6,610 bases of DNA. Source: JAQGMJ01 sp036271855 (GTDB lineage: Bacteria > Pseudomonadota > Gammaproteobacteria > Burkholderiales > JAEUOS01). How positions within the stretch are numbered: the stretch's first letter is position 1; the number at the start of each line of letters is the position of its first letter. A model generated the notes under the pieces. That model was not told where the DNA came from and did not search any database. It saw only the letters and a program-made list of their open reading frames with translations. Below, piece by piece: positions 6,316 through 6,610 of this stretch. Both the position numbers and the translations under genes were made by a program. The stretch lies in NCBI GenBank assembly GCA_036271855.1, contig DATAZV010000313.1:1-6610 (forward strand), in the 5' to 3' direction.

Positions 6316-6610
6316 ATGCACTCGCCCTTTCGCTTCTCGCGCAGCCTTTTTCTCGCCTGCCTGACGGCGCTGGCCAGCGCCGAGGCGCAGGCCCAGCTGC
6401 CGCCGCCGGTGCCCAAGGGGCAGGAAGCCATCACCCCGGCGGAGCCGGGCGCAGAGACGACAACGCCGCCGCTGCCTGAAACGCAGAACCGGGACGCCAA
6501 GTTCCAGTCCACCTACATCTGGCAGGGCAAGCCCTCGTTCAACTCGCCCTATCAGGGGCCGAACAGCCTGTCGCCCAACAAGGAAAGCAGCTACACCTGG
6601 ACCGTCACCG
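6316..6610 (+). CDS. Outer-membrane porin, carbohydrate-porin (OprB)-like, 5' part
   Basis: The gene runs off the window after 98 codons. The start is fixed by an in-frame TAA two codons upstream (6310-6312), ATG 6316 being the first start after it. The protein opens with a Sec signal peptide: basic n-region (HSPFRFSR), hydrophobic core LFLACLTALASA (11-22) and likely cleavage after AQA near residue 26. A Pro/Glu/Thr-rich linker follows (about 27-56). The mature part then reads FQSTYIWQGKPSFNSPYQGP (60-79) and continues NSLSPNKESSYTWTVT to the edge. To my recollection this resembles the amino end of OprB-type carbohydrate porins and related manganese porins, where aromatic residues and SPY.GPNSL precede the first barrel strands. 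The substrate cannot be told from this fragment. There is no Shine-Dalgarno (CATAAAGC precedes the ATG). It is probably a separate transcription unit from prmB, with a 109-base gap between them. Confidence 0.65.
   Translation, partial: MHSPFRFSRSLFLACLTALASAEAQAQLPPPVPKGQEAITPAEPGAETTTPPLPETQNRDAKFQSTYIWQGKPSFNSPYQGPNSLSPNKESSYTWTVT

Noticed and set aside
6343..6360. Possible lipobox around the cysteine of the porin signal peptide (FLAC)
   Set aside because: The residues before the cysteine do not fit the usual lipobox, and the downstream AQA site with barrel-like sequence fits an ordinary secreted porin better.

Overview
The window reads as an ordinary chromosomal stretch of a GC-rich betaproteobacterium. 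A Burkholderiales/Oxalobacteraceae-like member is my best guess, from the GC-rich third codon positions, a dedicated DapC, and PilU-, DapE- and PrmB-type proteins in this order. The placement is an inference from remembered gene order and protein style, not from a search. All seven supported genes lie on the plus strand.

Layout: positions 1-198 hold no gene I can support. They contain a terminator-like stem and a perfect TATAAT box only 7 bases before the first ATG. Then come dapC (199-1392) and dapD (1432-2256), a 92-base gap with two small hairpins and the window's only strong Shine-Dalgarno, and a pilU-like pilus retraction ATPase gene (2349-3533). Next is a 153-base gap with two long, nearly perfect inverted repeats, followed by a YffB-type ArsC/Spx thioredoxin-fold gene (3687-4040). 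That gene overlaps dapE (4040-5185) by one base. A prmB-type glutamine methyltransferase gene (5205-6206) with a Lys/Ala-rich N-terminal tail follows 19 bases later. The window ends with a 109-base gap carrying further inverted repeats and the 5' part of an outer-membrane porin gene with a signal peptide (6316 to the window edge).

Functionally, dapD, dapC and dapE encode the three consecutive succinylase-branch steps from tetrahydrodipicolinate to LL-diaminopimelate, used for lysine and peptidoglycan. The other cargo (pilus motor, thiol oxidoreductase-like protein, uL3 methyltransferase) has no obvious pathway link. The perfect hairpins after pilU may divide the block into dapC-dapD-pilU and yffB-dapE-prmB transcription units.

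I find no mobile element, CRISPR array, RNA gene or clearly new system. The most interesting signals are the hairpin pair after pilU, the probable leaderless start of dapC with a dyad inside its promoter, the histone-H1-like tail on PrmB, and the solitary pilU inside a lysine-biosynthesis cluster.
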